Positions 11,414 through 20,408 of a stretch of 40,002 nt of DNA are shown here, piece by piece (the stretch's first letter is position 1; the number at the start of each line of letters is the position of its first letter). The notes under the pieces were generated by a model. That model was not told the origin of the DNA and did no database searches. It was given only the letters and a program-made list of their open reading frames with translations. The position numbers were made by a program, and so were the translations under genes. Where the stretch lies: assembly GCA_903845065.1 (NCBI GenBank), contig CAIMWH010000063.1, positions 1 to 40,002 on the forward strand, read 5' to 3'. The DNA is from an uncultured Rhodospirillales bacterium (lineage in GTDB: Bacteria; Pseudomonadota; Alphaproteobacteria; Acetobacterales; Acetobacteraceae).

Positions 11414-11707
11414 ATGCATGCTCAGGCCGGAACGCATCCACCTACGGCTTCAGCGGCCGCAACATCGCGTGGCATCGGCGCATCAAATTCATTGCCGATT
11501 TGTTTTAAATAACGACGTAAATCAGGCGATATTTCTAAGGTAAATTCTATTCTTGATCGTAAACAATCGAGCTCTAAGCGAATACCAACAGTCCATCCTG
11601 TTCGATATTTTTGTCAAGTACTTCCAACCGCCGTAACACCCCCCCGGCCGCTTCCCCCTCGCCCCCCCGCATGCTAGCCCCTTCGGCAACAACCGAGGAA
11701 ACCCCGC

Positions 11708-12625
11708 ATGCCCCGCTTCCATGGCGTCATCCCGCCCGTCGTCGTCCCCCTCGCCGCCGACTACAGCGTGGACTGGCCCAGCTACACCCGCGTGCTCGAA
11801 AACCTCATCGACGCCGGCGTCCACGGCCTGTTCGTCCTCGGCTCTACCTCCGAGGTGGTCTTCCATGACGAAGCCACCCGCGCCCGCATCGTCGAACACT
11901 CCGTCAAGATCGCCAACGGCCGCCTCCCCGTCCTCGCCGGCGTCATCGACCCCGCGACCGACCGCATGATCGGCCACGCCCAGCGCGCCAAATCCGCCGG
12001 CGCGGACGCCATCGTCGTCACCGCCCCCTTCTACACCCGCACCTCCACCCCCGAGATCGAGGACCATTTCCGCTACGTGCGCGATGCGGTGGACCTCCCG
12101 CTCGTCGCCTATGACATCCCGGTCTGCGTCCACAGCAAGCTCGAACGGGGCATGGTCGTCCGCCTCGCCCGCGAAGGCGTCATCGCCGGCCTCAAGGACA
12201 GCAGCGGCGACGACGGCAACCTGCGCTACGTCATCGCCGACCTCGCCGACATGCCCGAGATCTTCCTGATGACCGGCTCGGAACTGGTCGTCGATTCCGT
12301 TCTCGCCATGGGCGCCCACGGCGTGGTCCCCGGCCTCGGCAACGTCGATCCGGCCGGCTACGTCCGCCTGTGGAACGCCGCCCAGGAAGGTGACTGGATC
12401 GCCGCCAAGGCCGAGCAGGAACGCCTGTGCCGCCTGTTCGAAATCGTCTGGCAGGGCATCCCGCGCACCAGCGCCGGCGCCTCCGGCGTTGGCGGCTTCA
12501 AGACCGCCATGCGCGCCCTCGGCATCATCGAAACCAACCTGATGGCCCGCCCGCAACGCGCCCTCAACGACGAAGAAGCCGCCCGCGTCGAGGATATCCT
12601 GCGCCGCGTCAGCCTGCTGGGCTGA
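11708..12625 (+). CDS. Dihydrodipicolinate synthase (DapA) family aldolase/lyase
   Basis: MPRFHGVIPPVVVPLAADYSVDWPSYTRVLENLIDAGVHGLFVLGSTSEVVFH...VTAPFYTRTS...YDIPVCVHSKL...GLKDSSGDDGNLRYV. Confidence 0.93.
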   Translation: MPRFHGVIPPVVVPLAADYSVDWPSYTRVLENLIDAGVHGLFVLGSTSEVVFHDEATRARIVEHSVKIANGRLPVLAGVIDPATDRMIGHAQRAKSAGADAIVVTAPFYTRTSTPEIEDHFRYVRDAVDLPLVAYDIPVCVHSKLERGMVVRLAREGVIAGLKDSSGDDGNLRYVIADLADMPEIFLMTGSELVVDSVLAMGAHGVVPGLGNVDPAGYVRLWNAAQEGDWIAAKAEQERLCRLFEIVWQGIPRTSAGASGVGGFKTAMRALGIIETNLMARPQRALNDEEAARVEDILRRVSLLG

Positions 12626-13694
12626 CGAGCGTATCTCCCAGCCATTGCAACACCGCGCGATTGGCCTCGCGCGGGTAGCAATGGCTGAGGTCCTCGATCT
12701 CGCGATACATCACCGCCGCCCCTGCCCGGCGCAACGCCGCCGCCGCGCCCCGCGCCACCTCAACCGCGAACATCCAGTCGAGCGCCCCATGTACGATATG
12801 GATCGGCAGCCCGCGCAACCGCCCGGGATCGGCCATTTCCGCCAGCATCGGATGAAAACTCGCTGAAACCGGCGCCAGATGGGTAAACGGCGAGGCCGGC
12901 TCCAGCCCGCTCACATAGCAGAACGTCCCCCCGTCGCTCATTCCCGTCAGCAACATCCGCGCCGGATCGATCACAAACTCTCCGCACACCGCCGCCAGGA
13001 TGCGCCTCAGATTGGGCGTATCGACATCCTCCCCCATCAACGCCCAGGTCGGCCCCATTGCGGTCGGCGTCACCAGGATCGCCCCCTCCGCCCGCGCATC
13101 CCGCAGCCAGCTCCATAGAAAATCCCGCCCGTTGCCGCCGCCGCCATGCAACGCCATCACCAGCGGCCACGCCTGGTCCGTGGTGTAGTTCTCCGGCACA
13201 TAGACCGAAAACCCGCCCCGGCTGCCCCGCTCGTTCGCCACATGCTGAACCCCGGTGCCCACCGCCGCCCCGCCGAGCCCGGCCAGCAACCCGGCATCCT
13301 CCCGCCGATCGGCCGGCAGGAAATACCGCCCCACCGCCGGCAATCCCGCCGCCAGCGGATACAGCGCCTCCTGCGCCCGCGGCAGAAACCGCAGCGCCCG
13401 AAACGCCGCCCGCACCCCATCCGCCGCCTGGTCCGCCGCGCGCAGCCCGTCGAACCCCGCCAGCACCGCCACCACCGCCCCGTCCATCTGCGCGCGAACC
13501 CCCGACAGCCCCTCCGGCCACGCCCCCATCCGCTCCCACGCCACCCGCAGCGCGGCATCCGGCGTCCCCGCCGCCGCCATCACCTCGGCAAAATCCGGCG
13601 GATCGAAATACCGCGCCACGAACCCCAGCGCATCCAGCGTCGCCAGCAACGGCGGCAGAACCATCACGATGTCGTCGAGCACAGCCTCGTCCAC
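12609..13694 (-). CDS. Alpha/beta hydrolase (phospholipase/carboxylesterase-like) with N-terminal extension
   Basis: WPLVMALHGGGGNGRDFLWSW, LTGMSDGGTFCY nucleophile elbow (G-M-S-D-G), IHIVHGALDWMF, EIEDLSHCYPREANRAVLQWL. Confidence 0.8.
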   Translation of the reverse strand: MDEAVLDDIVMVLPPLLATLDALGFVARYFDPPDFAEVMAAAGTPDAALRVAWERMGAWPEGLSGVRAQMDGAVVAVLAGFDGLRAADQAADGVRAAFRALRFLPRAQEALYPLAAGLPAVGRYFLPADRREDAGLLAGLGGAAVGTGVQHVANERGSRGGFSVYVPENYTTDQAWPLVMALHGGGGNGRDFLWSWLRDARAEGAILVTPTAMGPTWALMGEDVDTPNLRRILAAVCGEFVIDPARMLLTGMSDGGTFCYVSGLEPASPFTHLAPVSASFHPMLAEMADPGRLRGLPIHIVHGALDWMFAVEVARGAAAALRRAGAAVMYREIEDLSHCYPREANRAVLQWLGDTLVSPAG

Positions 13695-13704
13695 GCCGCC
13701 CTCC

Positions 13705-15246
13705 CTACCTCGGCGGCACAGTCCCCGGCCGCCGCATCAACAGCAACAGCAACAACGGCGGGATCACCACCAGGCTCATCATCCGATAGTCATTGCTGAA
13801 CCCGATGATCTGCGACTGCCGCTGGATGATCGCCTCCAGCACCCCCGCCCCCGGTCCGGTCGCCGGATTGAGGAAGTGCCCCACCGCGTCATGGTGCTGA
13901 AAAATCCGATTGAACGGCGTAATATTGGCCGCCATGTCGGCATGCGAGGCCTGGCTCGTCCGCGCCAGGGTGAACGAGGTCACCGAAACCCCGATCGCCG
14001 CCCCGATATTGCGCGACAGGTTCTGCATCGCCGCCGCATCCGCCCGGTACTGCGTCGGCAGCGTCGCGAACGCTACCACGGTCATCGGGTTGAAGATGAA
14101 CCCCATGCAGAACCCCTGCACAATCAGCGTCGTCACCATCTGGCTTTCCGACATGTCGGGCGTCCAGTTGGACATCGCGTGCAGGGTGAACCCGAGAGAA
14201 ATCAGCCCGAACGCCATCAGCTTGCGCTGATCCACCCACTTGCCCCCCAGCCGGCTGGCGATCAGCATCGCCGCCATCGTCCCCAACCCGCGCGGCGCCA
14301 TCGCCGCCCCGGCGGTCGAAACCGGATAGCCGGCCAAATTCTGCAAAAACGGCGCCAGCAACGCGGAGGACGCCATCATGATCGTCCCGGTGCAAAACAT
14401 CATCGTCATCGCTGCAGCGAAATTGCGATCCTTGAACAGCCCGATCGGCACAAACGGCCGCTCCGCGGTCAGCATGTGCACGATGAACAAATACAGACCG
14501 AGCCCGGCCAGCACGAACTCCACCATGATCTCGCGCGAGTTGAACCAATCCTCGGTCTGGCCGCGATCCAGAGCCATCTGCAACGCGCCGATTCCCAGCG
14601 CCAGCACCGCGAACCCGGTCCAGTCGAAGCGCAGATCGGGCTTCACCGGCGTCTTGGGCATGAAGATCGCCAGCCCCACCGTGGCCAGGATGCCGAACGG
14701 CAGGTTGACGTAGAACACGTAGCGCCAGTCGAACGCATCGGTCAGGTAGCCACCCAGCGTCGGCCCCATGATGGGCCCCACCATGATGCCCATGCCGAAG
14801 ATCGCCATCGCCTGAGCGCGTTTCTCGAACGGATAGATATCCAGCATCACCGCCTGCGACAGCGGCGCCAGCGCCGCCCCGCACATCCCCTGGAATACCC
14901 GGAACACCACCATCTGTTCCAAGGACTGCGCCGCCCCGCACAGCATCGAGGTCAGCGTGAACCCCACCAGCGAGGCGATGAACAGGTTCTTCCGCCCATA
15001 CCGCTGCGCCAGCCACCCCACCGGCGCCGTCATGATCGCCGAGGCAATCACGTAGGACGTCAGCACCCAGGTCACCTGGTCCATCGTGGTGTTCAGGCTG
15101 CCCTGCATATACGGCAGCGCCACGTTGGCGATGGTCGAATCCAGGATCTGCATCAACGTCGCCGTCATCGCGCACACCGTCAGGATGGCGCGATTGGGCA
15201 CCACGGCGGCCGGTGGCGCGATCGCGCCTGCCGTCGTCGCGCTCAA
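13705..15246 (-). CDS. DHA2-family MFS drug/H+ antiporter (EmrB/QacA type)
   Basis: 513 aa; MQILDSTIANVALPYMQGSLNTTMDQVTWVLTSYVIASAIMTAPVGWLAQRYGRKNLF...GPTLGGYLTDAFDWRYVFYVNLPFGI. Apparent TTG start overlaps the upstream dipeptidase stop. Confidence 0.93.
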   Translation of the reverse strand: MSATTAGAIAPPAAVVPNRAILTVCAMTATLMQILDSTIANVALPYMQGSLNTTMDQVTWVLTSYVIASAIMTAPVGWLAQRYGRKNLFIASLVGFTLTSMLCGAAQSLEQMVVFRVFQGMCGAALAPLSQAVMLDIYPFEKRAQAMAIFGMGIMVGPIMGPTLGGYLTDAFDWRYVFYVNLPFGILATVGLAIFMPKTPVKPDLRFDWTGFAVLALGIGALQMALDRGQTEDWFNSREIMVEFVLAGLGLYLFIVHMLTAERPFVPIGLFKDRNFAAAMTMMFCTGTIMMASSALLAPFLQNLAGYPVSTAGAAMAPRGLGTMAAMLIASRLGGKWVDQRKLMAFGLISLGFTLHAMSNWTPDMSESQMVTTLIVQGFCMGFIFNPMTVVAFATLPTQYRADAAAMQNLSRNIGAAIGVSVTSFTLARTSQASHADMAANITPFNRIFQHHDAVGHFLNPATGPGAGVLEAIIQRQSQIIGFSNDYRMMSLVVIPPLLLLLLMRRPGTVPPR

Positions 15247-16460
15247 TAGTTTGCCTCCGGTCCGTCGAAATCACGGATCGTGCCCAGCAGCGGCGCCACT
15301 TTGCGCCGCAGTTTCGTCCCCTCCGTCTCGGCCGCCTTCAGCACCCGCATGAAGTTGCCGCCGAGCAGCCCGACCAGCGCCCGGTCCGACCAGCCACGAT
15401 GCATCAACTCCGCGATCAGATAGGGAAACCGCGACACATCCTCGAGCCCGGTCGGCGTCACCGGCCCGCCATAGAAGTCCGATCCGATGCCCAGATGCTC
15501 CGCCCCGATCCGCCCCGCGATATATTCGATATGGGTCGCGACATCGCCGAGGTCCGCCTTCGGGCACGGCCCATGCTCCGCCGCATGCGTCGCCACCATC
15601 GCCTCCCAGTCCGGCCCGAACCCCTGCCCGCCCTTGTCGCGCAACGGCTTCTGCCACGCCTCGATCGCCGGATTGAGAAACGCCGGGATGAACGTCGCCA
15701 TCACCAGCCCGCCATTGTCCGGCACCCGGTCGATCACATCGTCCGGCACATTGCGCGGATGCGGGCACAGCGCGCGCGCATTGGAATGGGAGAACACGAT
15801 CGGCGCCGTGCTGGCATCCAGCACATCATGCATCACCTTGGCCGAGACATGCGCGCAGTCGATGATCATGCCGAGCCGGTTCAACTCCGCCACCACCGCC
15901 CGCCCGAATGCCGTCAGCCCGTCATGCCGCGCCACATCGGTTGCGCTATCGCACCAGTCGAGCGTGCCGTTGTGGCACAGCGTCATCAGCCGCGCCCCCA
16001 TCGCGTGCCACACCCTGAGCGGAGACAGCGAGTTCTCCAACCCCACCCCGCCCTCGACAGACATGATCATGCCGATCTTGCGCGCCCGCCGCGCCTTCGC
16101 CATGTCGGACGCCCGCAGCACCGGCACGAACGTCTCGGGATAGGTCTCCCCGATCCGCCGGATAATATCGAGCTGCTCCAGCGTCGCCCGCCCCGGATGC
16201 GGGATGTCGCTCGGGATGAATGCCGCGAACACCTGCCCCGCCACCAGGCCCTTCTTGAGCCGCGGAATGTCGGTATCCCCGTCATTGTGCAGCTTGCGGA
16301 GGTCATATCCGGCCACATCGCCCTTCGGCCCGGTCCGCTGGCGGATCACCCATGGCAGGTCATTATGCCCGTCGATCAACGGCGCCTTGGCCATCAGCGC
16401 CTTGGCTCGCGCCAACGTCGCCTTGCCACCGTATCCCTGGTTCGCCCCCGCTTTTGCCAT
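15243..16460 (-). CDS. Membrane (renal) dipeptidase family M19
   Basis: LIDGHNDLPWVIRQ, SVEGGVGLENSLSPLRVWHAMGARLMTLCHNGTLDWCDS, IDCAHVSAKVMHDVLDASTAPIVFSHSNARALCPHPRNVPDD. Alternative upstream start at 16499. Confidence 0.93.
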   Translation of the reverse strand: MAKAGANQGYGGKATLARAKALMAKAPLIDGHNDLPWVIRQRTGPKGDVAGYDLRKLHNDGDTDIPRLKKGLVAGQVFAAFIPSDIPHPGRATLEQLDIIRRIGETYPETFVPVLRASDMAKARRARKIGMIMSVEGGVGLENSLSPLRVWHAMGARLMTLCHNGTLDWCDSATDVARHDGLTAFGRAVVAELNRLGMIIDCAHVSAKVMHDVLDASTAPIVFSHSNARALCPHPRNVPDDVIDRVPDNGGLVMATFIPAFLNPAIEAWQKPLRDKGGQGFGPDWEAMVATHAAEHGPCPKADLGDVATHIEYIAGRIGAEHLGIGSDFYGGPVTPTGLEDVSRFPYLIAELMHRGWSDRALVGLLGGNFMRVLKAAETEGTKLRRKVAPLLGTIRDFDGPEANY

Positions 16461-16645
16461 GCCGTCTCCCCGCCGCCCGCCGTTGAAATACCCCGTCAAC
16501 GGTCAAGTCTTCGCCGGACACACAGGGGCGGCAAGCACCCGTCCATCCGCCCCGCCGCATTGTTGCCCACCGTCAATGCAAACATTGCTGCCCTCCGGCC
16601 ACAGTGGTATGCAGACCATCACGGATGGTTGAACCGAAGAAGGCA

Positions 16646-18988
16646 ATGGATCACCACGCAAAGGATATCGCCATTTCGCGTGGAATCTCCGCCCGCCCTG
16701 ACGTCGATTTTGCGGATATTCTCCGCCTCGCCAAGGCATTGACCGGCGCATCGGACGCACACTTCACGTTCTCGACGCCGCCCGGCAGCCTCGCTCCCCC
16801 GCCTGACCATCACGATGACAGCTATGGCAACAGCGCCGGCATACCGATCGTCCTACCCGATGGCAGCGCCGTCGGCACTTTGACCGTGATCGTGCCGGAT
16901 CGTCGTCCGGACAGCACCGACCACCGCCATTTGGCCGACCTTGCCGCCATCGCCGCCGAACGCATCGAGCGCCGCCGACTCGCCGCCGCCGTTATCCGGC
17001 TTGACCGCGTCCGCTTCCTGCGCGAACGCCTGCTCGCCGTGGCCAGCGATGCGCCAGACTTCGCCGCCGCCATCACCGCCACCGCCAACATCTTCATCGA
17101 GACCACCGGCGCGGCCTCCTGCTACGTCTTCCGCCTTGCGCCGGACGGCAACACCATCCTGCCGATCGATGGCGCCGGCCCGGACGGCATCGCCAAGGAC
17201 GAGTATCTCGCCCAGTTGCGCGCCACCACCATGCGCATCGACAACACCGCCGCCGGCGAGGCCTTCACCACCCGCCGCCAGGTCCTGCGCACCAACATCG
17301 CCACCGGTCCGCACTCCGGCCATCCCGCTACCCGCATGGCGCGCGCCTACAACCTGGCCACCCTCCTCATCACGCCGTTCGATGCCGGCACCGAGCGCTA
17401 CGCCTTCTCCATCGGCTTTGCCGGCACGCCGGACGATATCGACGATATCGCCGCACTCATGCAGGAAGCCACCGCCGCCCTGCGCCCCCTGCTGCGCCGC
17501 CTCCTCGACGAGGAAGCCATCCTGCTCTACCGCCGCGCTCTCGACGCCAGCCCCGACCCGGCGATCATCTGCGAAGCCGAGCCCGTCACCTCGAGTGGCC
17601 TGGTCATCAGCTACGTCAACGCCGCCTTCACCGAGCACACAGGCTACACCGCCGAGGAAGTGGTCGGGCAGACCCCCCATATCCTGCAAGGCCCCGATAC
17701 CGCGCCCGAAGCGCGCGCCGCCATCCGCCGGGCGCTCGTCGCCTGGTCCCCGGTGCGCCAGGAAATCCTCAACTACCGCAAGGACGGCTCGCAATTCTGG
17801 GTCGAACTCAACATCGCCCCGGTCGCCAACGCCAGCGGCTGGTACACCCACTGGGTCTCGGTGCAGCGCGACACCACCGAGCGCCACGAAGACGAGCAAC
17901 GCCGCATCGAAGCCGCGCGCGAGCTCGAATTCCTCATCGATGCCATGCCCGGCGTCCTCACCCGCGTCCGTCCGCGGCCCGATGGCAGTTGGGCGAACGT
18001 GTTCTGCTCCAATTCTATCGAACTCCTCACCGGCTACCCCGTCAGCGACTTCTTCGCCAACCTCCATCGGAGCCGCATCAGCGAGCCGGACCTCGTAAAA
18101 GTCCGTGAAGCCCTCACCGACGCCCTCAACCACGGCACGGCCAAGGGCGAGATCAACTTCCGCCACCGTGACGGCGAAATCCGCGTCCTCCAGGCCTCCA
18201 TGCGCGCCAATCCGCGCGCCGACGGCGCCCCCGAGATCATCATCATCTGGACCGACGTCACCGCCGAGCGCGAACTCGCCGTCCAGGCCGCCCTCACCGG
18301 CCGCCTCGCCACCCTCGGCGAAATGGCCAGCGGCATCGCCCACGAACTCAACCAGCCCCTCACCACCATCGCCCTGCTGTCCGAAACATTGATCGGCATG
18401 CTCGGCACCGTGCCCGGCGCGCCGCCGAAACTCACCACCCTGCTCGAACGCATCAGCAGCCAGACCCTGCGCGCCGGCAAAATCATCGACAACCTGCGCG
18501 ACTTCACCCGCGGCCACGCCAGCGGCGACACCGCCATCTCCCTCGCCGATGCCGCCCGCCGCACCGACGGGCTGGTCGGCGCGATGATCCGCGGTGACGG
18601 CGTCACCCTCGAAATAGCCGTGCCGGAAGACCTCCCCCTGGTGCGCGGCGAGGTCACCCGCGTCGAGCAGGTCCTGGTCAACCTGCTCACCAACGCCCGC
18701 GACGCCCTGCTCGCCCGCCCCCGCACCCGCCGCGCGATCCGCATGACCGCCGCCGTCGATGCGGACGTCGTGCGCCTCGAAGTCAGCGACACCGCCGGCG
18801 GCATCCCGGCCGACGTGCTCGACCGGGTGTTCGACCCCTTCTTCACCACCAAGGGCCCCGATCGCGGCACCGGCCTCGGCCTGTCGATCAGCCGCACCGC
18901 CATGCGCCGCATGGGCGGGCGGATCGCCGTGCGCAACGGCCCCGAGGGTGCCATCTTCACTCTGCTGTTCACCCCGGCCGAGACCTGA
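16646..18988 (+). CDS. GAF/PAS-domain sensor histidine kinase
   Basis: PAS (NAAFTEHTGYTAEEVVGQTPHILQGPDT), HisKA (GEMASGIAHELNQPLTTIALLSETL), HATPase (VLVNLLTNARDALLARPR, DPFFTTKGPDRGTGLGLSISR). ORF also has upstream starts at 16604/16625. Confidence 0.92.
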   Translation: MDHHAKDIAISRGISARPDVDFADILRLAKALTGASDAHFTFSTPPGSLAPPPDHHDDSYGNSAGIPIVLPDGSAVGTLTVIVPDRRPDSTDHRHLADLAAIAAERIERRRLAAAVIRLDRVRFLRERLLAVASDAPDFAAAITATANIFIETTGAASCYVFRLAPDGNTILPIDGAGPDGIAKDEYLAQLRATTMRIDNTAAGEAFTTRRQVLRTNIATGPHSGHPATRMARAYNLATLLITPFDAGTERYAFSIGFAGTPDDIDDIAALMQEATAALRPLLRRLLDEEAILLYRRALDASPDPAIICEAEPVTSSGLVISYVNAAFTEHTGYTAEEVVGQTPHILQGPDTAPEARAAIRRALVAWSPVRQEILNYRKDGSQFWVELNIAPVANASGWYTHWVSVQRDTTERHEDEQRRIEAARELEFLIDAMPGVLTRVRPRPDGSWANVFCSNSIELLTGYPVSDFFANLHRSRISEPDLVKVREALTDALNHGTAKGEINFRHRDGEIRVLQASMRANPRADGAPEIIIIWTDVTAERELAVQAALTGRLATLGEMASGIAHELNQPLTTIALLSETLIGMLGTVPGAPPKLTTLLERISSQTLRAGKIIDNLRDFTRGHASGDTAISLADAARRTDGLVGAMIRGDGVTLEIAVPEDLPLVRGEVTRVEQVLVNLLTNARDALLARPRTRRAIRMTAAVDADVVRLEVSDTAGGIPADVLDRVFDPFFTTKGPDRGTGLGLSISRTAMRRMGGRIAVRNGPEGAIFTLLFTPAET

Positions 18989-19058
18989 CCACCGCCGCTT
19001 GCCCTGACCCTGCCGCCGGGTAACACTCGTCTCCAACAATCCCAATGGAGACGTCCTC

Positions 19059-20294
19059 ATGCCGCGCCTTGGTTTCGGTGCCTTCCTCGCCCCCCACCAC
19101 CCGCTCGGCGAGCACCCGATGTTGCAGTTCAGCCGCGACCTCGACTTTGTCGAACACCTCGACAAGCTCGGCTACGACGAATTCTGGTGCGGCGAACACC
19201 ATTCCAGCGGCTGGGAAATGATCGCCTCGCCCGAGATGTTCCTCGCCGCCGCCGGCCAGCGCAGCCATCGCATCAAGCTCGGCACCGGCGTCATCTCGCT
19301 GCCCTACCACCACCCCTTCAACGTCGCCCAGCGCATGGTCCAGCTCGACTACATGACCGGCGGGCGCGCCATCTTCGGCTCCGGCCCCGGCGCCCTCTCG
19401 TCGGACGCCCACGCCCTCGGCCTCGATCCGATGACCCTGCGCGATCGCCAGGACGAAGCCATCGGCATCATCCGCCGCCTGTTCAAGGGCGAGCGGGTCA
19501 CCGCCAAAAGCGAATGGTTCACCCTGCAGGACGCCGCCCTGCAACTCCTCCCCCTCCAGGAGGACATGCCCTTCGCCGTCGCCTCGCAGATCAGCCCGTC
19601 GGGCATGACACTCGCCGGCAAGCACGGCATCGGCATCATCTCCATCGGCTCGATGTCCTCCGAGGGCCTGCAATCCCTCCCCACCCAGTGGGGCTTCGCC
19701 GAAGCCGCCGCCGCCAAGCACGGCCAGACCATCGACCGCAAGAACTGGCGCGTCCTGCTCAGCTGGCACATCGCCGAAACCCGCGAAAAGGCCCGCGCCG
19801 AAGCCCGTGACGGCCTCATGCGCCACCACAACGAATACATCACCGGCACCCTCCAGCGCCCCGGCGCCAAGCCGTTCACCACGCCCGACGAAGCCGTCGA
19901 CAAAACCGCCTTCGTCCCCGGCGCCGCCGCCACCATCGGCACCCCGGACGATCTCGTGCGCACCATCAAGTCCGTGCTCGATATCAGCGGCGGCTTCGGC
20001 ACCGTCATCGGCTTCGTGCATGACTGGGCGAACCCCGAGAACACCCGCCGCAGCTGGGACATGGTGGCCCGCTACGTGGTCCCGGAGATCAACGGCTACC
20101 TCAACGAACTCCGCCGCTCGCAGCGTCACGTCATCGAAAACCGCGAATCCTTCGATCGCGGCCGCGATGCCGTGATGGCCAAAATCACCGAGAACGACGC
20201 CGCCCGCGCCGCCCTCGCCGTCACCCGCTCGGCCATGCTGAGCGCCTCGGCCAGCAACGTGCCGGACCTCTCGAAGGCCAACAGCGCCGATTGA
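19059..20294 (+). CDS. LLM class (luciferase-like) flavin-dependent oxidoreductase
   Basis: MPRLGFGAFLAPHHPLGEHPMLQFSRDLDFVEHLDKLGYDEFWCGEHHSSGWE...KLGTGVISLPYHHPFNVAQRMVQLDYMTGGRAIFGSGPGAL. Confidence 0.93.
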   Translation: MPRLGFGAFLAPHHPLGEHPMLQFSRDLDFVEHLDKLGYDEFWCGEHHSSGWEMIASPEMFLAAAGQRSHRIKLGTGVISLPYHHPFNVAQRMVQLDYMTGGRAIFGSGPGALSSDAHALGLDPMTLRDRQDEAIGIIRRLFKGERVTAKSEWFTLQDAALQLLPLQEDMPFAVASQISPSGMTLAGKHGIGIISIGSMSSEGLQSLPTQWGFAEAAAAKHGQTIDRKNWRVLLSWHIAETREKARAEARDGLMRHHNEYITGTLQRPGAKPFTTPDEAVDKTAFVPGAAATIGTPDDLVRTIKSVLDISGGFGTVIGFVHDWANPENTRRSWDMVARYVVPEINGYLNELRRSQRHVIENRESFDRGRDAVMAKITENDAARAALAVTRSAMLSASASNVPDLSKANSAD

Positions 20295-20308
20295 TCACCG
20301 GACAAGCC

Positions 20309-20337
20309 GGAAGACCGGGATATTTTCCCGATCTTCC
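20309..20337. terminator. Hairpin downstream of LLM oxidoreductase gene
   Basis: GGAAGACCGGGA-TATTT-TCCCGATCTTCC (12-bp arms, one mismatch), 15 bp after the stop codon; no clear T tract. Confidence 0.45.
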
Positions 20338-20408
20338 GCGCCCTCCGGCCTCCCGGTCCGCCGCGAATGGGTGTAGGGTGCTCTCCGCATCCGCCATAGA
20401 GGACCGCC

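Noticed and set aside
11231-11437. 68-aa version of the kdp microprotein (MRSGLSMHFPMLFLYRRRRG...)
   Set aside because: The extra N-terminal 41 codons overlap the phased promoter repeats and look non-coding; the MADLLF start at 11314 is preferred.
17600-17740. LOV photoreceptor domain in the histidine kinase
   Set aside because: GQTPHILQGPDT lacks the photoactive Cys of GxNCRFLQ; called an ordinary LOV-like PAS.
16853-19165. 770-aa minus-strand ORF opposite the histidine kinase
   Set aside because: Antisense shadow with G/A/V/D bias; sense kinase motifs are unambiguous.
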